From Mesorhizobium qingshengii (GTDB lineage: Bacteria > Pseudomonadota > Alphaproteobacteria > Rhizobiales > Rhizobiaceae): a stretch of DNA of 64,000 bases. The stretch is taken from NCBI RefSeq assembly GCF_900103325.1, contig NZ_FMXM01000009.1:203465-267464 (forward strand), given 5' to 3'. Shown here one piece after another: positions 59,219 to 64,000 of the stretch (positions are counted from its first letter, which is position 1; each line of letters begins with the position of its first letter). Below the pieces are notes generated by a model. That model worked only from the letters and a program-made list of their open reading frames with translations. It did not search any database and was not told where the DNA came from. The position numbers and the translations under genes were made by a program.

Positions 59219-61180
59219 ATGCGCTTTCCGCCCGCCTTCCTCGACGAGATACGCGACCGCGTGCCGATTTCATCGGTTATCGGCCAGCGTGTCGCGTGGG
59301 ACAGGAAGAAGACCAACGCGCCGCGTGGCGATTATTGGGCCTGCTGCCCGTTTCATGGCGAGAAGAGCCCGTCCTTCCACTGCGAGGACAAGAAGGGCCG
59401 CTACCATTGTTTCGGCTGCTCGGTCTCGGGCGATCATTTCAAGTTCCTCACCGAACTCGACGGGATGAGCTTTCCCGAAGCGGTCGAGAAGATCGCCGAC
59501 ATGGCCGGCGTGCCGATGCCTGTTCGCGATGCGCAGGAGGAGCGGCGCGAGAAGGAACGCGCCAGCCTGACCGACGTCATGGAGATGGCGACCGTCTTCT
59601 TCCAGGAACGGCTGCAAGGGCCTGAAGGGGCGAAAGCCCGCGCCTATCTGCGCGACCGTGGGCTGACACCGGCGACGCAGCAATCGTTCCGGCTCGGCTT
59701 CGCGCCCGACAGCCGCAATGCATTGAAGGAGCATCTCGCCGCCAAAGGCGTTCCGAAGGCCGACATCGAGGCCTGCGGGCTGGTGCGCCACGGCGACGAC
59801 ATTCCGGTTTCCTATGACTGGTTCCGCGACCGCATCATGTTCCCAATCCCGGATTCGCGCGGCAAGATCATCGCCTTCGGCGGGCGGGCGCTGGCGCCCG
59901 ATGCCTTGGCCAAATACATGAACTCGCCCGACACCGAGCTCTTCCACAAGGGCAATGTGCTTTATAATTTCGCCCGCGCCCGCCAAGCGATGGCCAAGGG
60001 GGCGCTGGCCAAGGGCGGCACGGTCATCGCCGTCGAAGGCTACATGGACGTGATCGCGCTGGCGCAGGCCGGCTTCGAGAATGTCGTGGCGCCACTCGGT
60101 ACCGCGCTGACAGAAAACCAGCTCGAGCTGCTTTGGCGCATGGCGCCGGAACCGATGCTGTGCTTCGATGGCGACAAGGCCGGGCTGAAGGCGGCGTGGC
60201 GGGCCGCCGACATGGCGCTGCCGTCGGTGCAGGCCGGCCGCTCGGCGCGCTTCGCGCTGCTGCCGGAAGGCAAGGATCCCGACGATCTGGTCAAGGCCGA
60301 GGGGCCGGACGCGTTCCGGGCCGTACTGGCCGACGCGAGGCCGCTGGTCGACCTTCTGTGGATGCGCGAGACGGCGGGCGGCGTCTTCGACACGCCGGAG
60401 CGGCGGGCGGAGCTGGAGAAGACGCTGCGCGAGCTGACCAGCCGCATCCGCGACGAAAGCCTGCGCTACCACTATCAACAGGAGATGCGCGAGCGCGTGC
60501 TGAGCTTCTTCGGTTCGCAGCGCGGTGCGCGCCATGGGCGTCAAGATGGCGGCCGGCCAGGCGAGCGCGGCCAGGGCAAGGCGGCCGCACCCGGCGGACA
60601 GTTCGCCAAGAGCGGTGGCGGCCGCATCGCGATCACTCAAAGCCTCGGCCAGTCGGCGCTGGTCAAACGCGGCAGTGAGGGGATGTCGATGCGTGAGGCG
60701 ACGATCATCGTCGCGCTGGTCAACCATCCGGCGCTGATCGACGAGAATTTCGCTCATATCGAGTTTCTTGATCTCGCCAACTCCGACCTGCAGCGGCTGC
60801 ACGCCGCCATTCTCGACGCGATGGCGCATGACATGGCCAATGACCGCCACGCCGTGATCGCGACAATCGAGCGCGCCGGCTGTGCCGAGATCTGGGAGCG
60901 CGCCGTCGGCCTGATCCGGCGGGCGCGGCAGTGGCCGGCGCTGGAGACCGCCGCGCTCGAAGATGCCCGCGACGCTTTCAGCCAGGCGCTGCACTTGCAG
61001 CGCAGCGCGCGTACCTTACATAAGGAGCTGAAACAGGCGGAAGCGGCGCTCGCCACCGATCCCACGGACGAAAACTATCGGCACCTGATCGAAATTCAGG
61101 CGCAATTTCAGGATGTACAGGCGACGGAAGCGCTGATCGAAGGATTCGGCGTGTCCTCGGGCAGGGCCGGGCGGGCTTAG
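59219..61180 (+). CDS. dnaG: DNA primase
   Basis: Makes RNA primers at the replication fork. The 653-aa protein has the N-terminal zinc-binding domain (C43, H46, C64, C67 in CCPFHGEKSPSFHC and YHCFGC), the catalytic TOPRIM fold with VEGYMDVIA and CFDGDKAG, and a C-terminal helicase-binding helical region. GGAAACGAG lies ten or so bases before the ATG. rpoD follows on the same strand after 452 bp, the classical dnaG-rpoD order. Confidence 0.97.
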   Translation: MRFPPAFLDEIRDRVPISSVIGQRVAWDRKKTNAPRGDYWACCPFHGEKSPSFHCEDKKGRYHCFGCSVSGDHFKFLTELDGMSFPEAVEKIADMAGVPMPVRDAQEERREKERASLTDVMEMATVFFQERLQGPEGAKARAYLRDRGLTPATQQSFRLGFAPDSRNALKEHLAAKGVPKADIEACGLVRHGDDIPVSYDWFRDRIMFPIPDSRGKIIAFGGRALAPDALAKYMNSPDTELFHKGNVLYNFARARQAMAKGALAKGGTVIAVEGYMDVIALAQAGFENVVAPLGTALTENQLELLWRMAPEPMLCFDGDKAGLKAAWRAADMALPSVQAGRSARFALLPEGKDPDDLVKAEGPDAFRAVLADARPLVDLLWMRETAGGVFDTPERRAELEKTLRELTSRIRDESLRYHYQQEMRERVLSFFGSQRGARHGRQDGGRPGERGQGKAAAPGGQFAKSGGGRIAITQSLGQSALVKRGSEGMSMREATIIVALVNHPALIDENFAHIEFLDLANSDLQRLHAAILDAMAHDMANDRHAVIATIERAGCAEIWERAVGLIRRARQWPALETAALEDARDAFSQALHLQRSARTLHKELKQAEAALATDPTDENYRHLIEIQAQFQDVQATEALIEGFGVSSGRAGRA

Positions 61181-61266
61181 AGCATGATCCCGAAAAGTGG
61201 GAAACATCATGCTTCCACCAAAAGAAAGATAGAGCCGATTCCGGCCCACCGGGGCGGAATCGGCTC
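61179..61266. repeat. Dispersed rhizobial intergenic repeat (RIME-like), copy 2
   Basis: It starts AGAGCATGATCCCGAAAAGT exactly like the copy at 21314, folds to CATCATGCT, and ends in a hairpin with ATTCCG/CGGAAT arms. It overlaps the dnaG stop codon. The remaining 370 bp up to rpoD show no gene and look like an rpoD leader region; I cannot name its promoter with confidence. Confidence 0.78.
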
Positions 61267-61632
61267 AGGCACGAAGAGTGAAATGTGAAAGCGTTGTTGC
61301 GCGTGCGATCGGCGCGTGGCGGGCTAAGTCGGGTAATTGATTCGCTTTTTTCATGCGAATCATGCGAGAGGCGCTTGACCTTCAGACAGAATGGCGGAAT
61401 CAGGTCGATTCGAAACGTTAACCCGCACCCGCGTCGACGGGAAATGCAGCGATGTGAGGTACTGGTCACTGGACAGGTAGGCTGCCTGCCACAGATATCA
61501 GGGTTAATCTGGACTTAACGTAGATGCAGTTACTGGCCCGGTGAAGCGCGTTCACAAGCGAGCGCATCCGATTTGACTGGTTCGGCAGCTTACGCGGCCT
61601 CGATGTTCGGCCGCTAGGAGAAGAAAAAGACT

Positions 61633-63654
61633 ATGGCGACAAAGGAAAAGGAAGAGGTCGAAACCGAACGCGAAGGCGCCACCGATGGCCCTCTGCTCGA
61701 CCTTTCCGATGATGCTGTCAAGAAGATGATCAAGGCCGCCAAGAAGCGCGGCTATGTCACCATGGACGAGCTGAATTCGGTGCTGCCGTCGGAGGAAGTC
61801 ACCTCCGAGCAGATCGAGGACACGATGGCGATGCTGTCCGACATGGGCATCAACGTGGTCGAGGACGACGAGCAGGGCGAGGAGCCGGAAGGCGGTGATA
61901 CCGCCGCCGACGCCGAGGAAGACGCCAACGAACTGGCTGAGCAGACCGGCACCGCCGTTGCCGCCACCACCACCAAGAAAGAGCCGACCGACCGCACCGA
62001 CGATCCGGTGCGCATGTATCTGCGCGAGATGGGCTCGGTCGAGCTTCTGTCGCGCGAAGGCGAAATCGCCATCGCCAAGCGCATCGAGGCCGGCCGCGAG
62101 ACGATGATCGCGGGCCTGTGCGAAAGCCCGCTGACCTTCCAGGCGATCATCATCTGGCGCGACGAGCTCAACGAATCGAAGATCCTGCTGCGCGAGATCA
62201 TCGATCTCGAAGCCACCTATGCCGGCCCCGAAGCCAAGCAGGCGCCGGTGGTCGAGCGCATCGAGGAGGCCAAGGTCGAGGAAAAGCCGCGCCGTTCGCG
62301 CGACGAGGAAGACGACATCACCAATGTCGGCGCCGACACGCGCGGCCTGGTCGATGACGACGAGGAAGACGAGGACGAGGCGAGCCTGTCGCTGGCGGCG
62401 ATGGAAGCAGAACTGCGCCCGCAGGTGATGGAGACGCTCGACGTCATCGCCGACACCTACAAGAAGCTGCGCAAGCTGCAGGACCAGCAGGTCGAGAACC
62501 GGCTGGCCGCCGCCGGCACGCTGTCGCCCAGCCAGGACCGCCGGCTGAAGGAGCTGAAGGACCAGCTGATCAAGGCGGTGAAGTCGCTGTCGCTCAACAC
62601 GGCGCGCATCGAGGCGCTGGTCGAGCAGCTCTACGACATCAACAAGCGCCTGGTGCAGAATGAAGGCAAGCTGCTCAGGCTGGCCGAAAGCTATGGCGTG
62701 CGCCGTGAGGAGTTCCTGAAGGAATATCAGGGCTCGGAGCTCGACCCGAACTGGACGCGCTCGATCGGCAACCTGACCTCGCGCGGCTGGAAGGAATTCA
62801 CCAAGAACGAGAAGGACGCCATCCGCGACCTGCGCGCCGAGATCCAGCATCTGGCGACCGAAACCGCGATCTCGATCCTGGAATTCCGCAAGATCGTCAA
62901 CCAGGTGCAGAAGGGCGAGCGCGAAGCGGCGATCGCCAAGAAGGAAATGGTCGAGGCCAATCTGCGCCTCGTCATCTCGATCGCCAAGAAATACACCAAT
63001 CGCGGCCTGCAGTTCCTCGACCTGATCCAGGAAGGCAATATCGGCCTGATGAAGGCGGTCGACAAATTCGAATACCGCCGCGGCTACAAGTTCTCGACCT
63101 ACGCGACATGGTGGATCCGGCAGGCGATCACGCGTTCGATCGCCGACCAGGCACGCACCATCCGCATTCCGGTGCACATGATCGAAACGATCAACAAGAT
63201 CGTGCGCACCTCGCGCCAGATGCTGCACGAGATCGGCCGCGAGCCGACGCCGGAGGAACTGGCCGAAAAGCTCGCCATGCCACTCGAAAAAGTGCGCAAG
63301 GTGTTGAAGATCGCCAAGGAGCCGATCTCGCTCGAAACGCCGGTCGGCGACGAGGAGGATTCGCATCTGGGCGATTTCATCGAGGACAAGATGGCGATCC
63401 TGCCGATCGACGCGGCGATCCAGGCCAATCTGCGCGAAACCACGACGCGCGTGCTGGCCTCGCTGACGCCGCGCGAGGAGCGCGTGCTCAGAATGCGCTT
63501 CGGCATCGGCATGAACACCGATCACACGCTGGAAGAGGTCGGCCAGCAGTTCTCGGTCACCCGCGAACGCATCCGCCAGATCGAAGCCAAGGCGCTGCGC
63601 AAGCTCAAGCACCCGAGCCGGAGCCGCAAGCTGCGCAGCTTCCTCGACAGCTGA
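61633..63654 (+). CDS. rpoD: Housekeeping sigma factor (sigma-70)
   Basis: RNA polymerase sigma subunit of 673 aa. It has an N-terminal region 1.1 ([29 protein letters not shown]), region 1.2 ([32 protein letters not shown]), a long acidic non-conserved insert, and region 2 with [44 protein letters not shown]. Regions 3 and 4 end in [39 protein letters not shown] precedes the ATG. An IS30-type transposase end lies 56 bp downstream on the other strand. Confidence 0.98.
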   Translation: MATKEKEEVETEREGATDGPLLDLSDDAVKKMIKAAKKRGYVTMDELNSVLPSEEVTSEQIEDTMAMLSDMGINVVEDDEQGEEPEGGDTAADAEEDANELAEQTGTAVAATTTKKEPTDRTDDPVRMYLREMGSVELLSREGEIAIAKRIEAGRETMIAGLCESPLTFQAIIIWRDELNESKILLREIIDLEATYAGPEAKQAPVVERIEEAKVEEKPRRSRDEEDDITNVGADTRGLVDDDEEDEDEASLSLAAMEAELRPQVMETLDVIADTYKKLRKLQDQQVENRLAAAGTLSPSQDRRLKELKDQLIKAVKSLSLNTARIEALVEQLYDINKRLVQNEGKLLRLAESYGVRREEFLKEYQGSELDPNWTRSIGNLTSRGWKEFTKNEKDAIRDLRAEIQHLATETAISILEFRKIVNQVQKGEREAAIAKKEMVEANLRLVISIAKKYTNRGLQFLDLIQEGNIGLMKAVDKFEYRRGYKFSTYATWWIRQAITRSIADQARTIRIPVHMIETINKIVRTSRQMLHEIGREPTPEELAEKLAMPLEKVRKVLKIAKEPISLETPVGDEEDSHLGDFIEDKMAILPIDAAIQANLRETTTRVLASLTPREERVLRMRFGIGMNTDHTLEEVGQQFSVTRERIRQIEAKALRKLKHPSRSRKLRSFLDS

Positions 63655-63710
63655 TATTTCACGAACAACCACGATTTGAAGGGCGCCAATGGCGCGGTGG
63701 GTTCAATAGG

Positions 63711-64000
63711 TCATTGCAACACCTTCTGTAGCCTATCGGCGGGCGTTTCGAAGTCCAGGATTTTTCGGGGGCGCTGATTGAGCCGCAGGGCAACGGCGTT
63801 GAGTTGGTCCTGCGAGACGTGGGAGAAGTTGGTAGCTCTGGGGAAATACTGCCTGAGCAGACCGTTGGTATTTTCGTTGCTGCCGCGCTGCCAGGGACTG
63901 CGCGGATCGCAGAAGTAGACCTGTAGGTCGGTGGCAACGGTGAAGCTCTTGTGCCGAGCCATCTCCTTGCCCTGGTCCCATGTCAACGAGCGCCGCAACT
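63711..64000 (-). CDS. IS30-family transposase, C-terminal part
   Basis: The last 95 or so codons of an integrase-type DDE transposase, running off the window edge. It shows LTWDQGKEMARHKSF with the second catalytic Asp, YFCDPRSPWQRGSNENTNGLLRQYFPRATNFSHVSQDQLNAVALRLNQRPRKILDFETPADRL with the catalytic Glu in SNENTNG. These are IS30-family hallmarks. The element's outer end should lie between about 63670 and 63710. No terminal repeat can be confirmed without its partner. Insertion just past rpoD leaves that gene intact. Confidence 0.9.
   Translation of the reverse strand, partial: LRRSLTWDQGKEMARHKSFTVATDLQVYFCDPRSPWQRGSNENTNGLLRQYFPRATNFSHVSQDQLNAVALRLNQRPRKILDFETPADRLQKVLQ

Noticed and set aside
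61552..63672. A 706-codon open frame opposite rpoD
   Set aside because: It is a shadow of rpoD's biased third positions; the product is Leu/Arg/Asp repeats without domains.

Overview
The window looks like chromosomal DNA of a Mesorhizobium-type rhizobium (Hyphomicrobiales). This is an inference from gene content, not a database match. The pointers are an lsrB-type LysR gene directly after trxB, the dnaG-rpoD pair, unlinked carA and carB, GC-rich coding DNA with many overlapping shadow frames, and several palindromic intergenic repeats of the kind common in rhizobia. I see no tRNA, rRNA, CRISPR array, prophage or replication origin.

Layout. 1-7 kb: the end of trxB, lsrB, a small membrane methyltransferase, an 830-bp intergenic region with one strong and one weaker candidate structured RNA, an EF-G paralogue and a GGDEF-EAL protein. 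7-15 kb: a cupin, aspartate aminotransferase, two overlapping stand-alone EAL genes, a glutathione transferase, a RelE/ParE-type toxin with its partner gene, cspA with a long leader, ogt and a lipoprotein transglycosylase. 15-21 kb is the most scarred stretch. It holds a frameshifted acetyltransferase, a phage-like small gene, a DUF899 protein, a truncated gene fragment beside a compositionally atypical BrkB-family gene, and a duplicated ridA pair with palindromic elements. 21-25 kb: carB with a terminator-like leader. 25-36 kb: small transport and regulator pairs (ArsR next to an MFS gene, MarR/SDR, LysE/LysR), a phosphoesterase, a reductase-like protein, a methyltransferase and mntH/mntR. 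36-45 kb: a large exported c-type haem protein, a zinc metallopeptidase, an MFS exporter, carA, YqeY, an L,D-transpeptidase-like protein and a frameshifted DnaB-like ATPase gene. 45-64 kb: oxyR/katG, a P1 peptidase, a MerR/P-type ATPase metal-efflux unit, an exported EF-hand protein, an MFS exporter, a Na/Pi symporter-like protein, an RcnB-like protein, dnaG, rpoD and the end of an IS30-type transposase.

Themes. Redox defence recurs: TrxB, LsrB, OxyR/KatG and Mn uptake by MntH. c-di-GMP turnover genes occur at 5-7 kb and 9-11 kb. At least six divergent regulator-target pairs have visible operator-like dyads between them.

I found no clear multi-gene system that I would call new. The best leads are non-coding: the anti-Shine-Dalgarno hairpin RNA at 2431-2543, the hairpin just before carB, the terminator placed between oxyR and katG, and a short hairpin array with compensatory base changes at 26235-26330. 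The best uncharacterised proteins are the exported CxxCH protein and the EF-hand protein.
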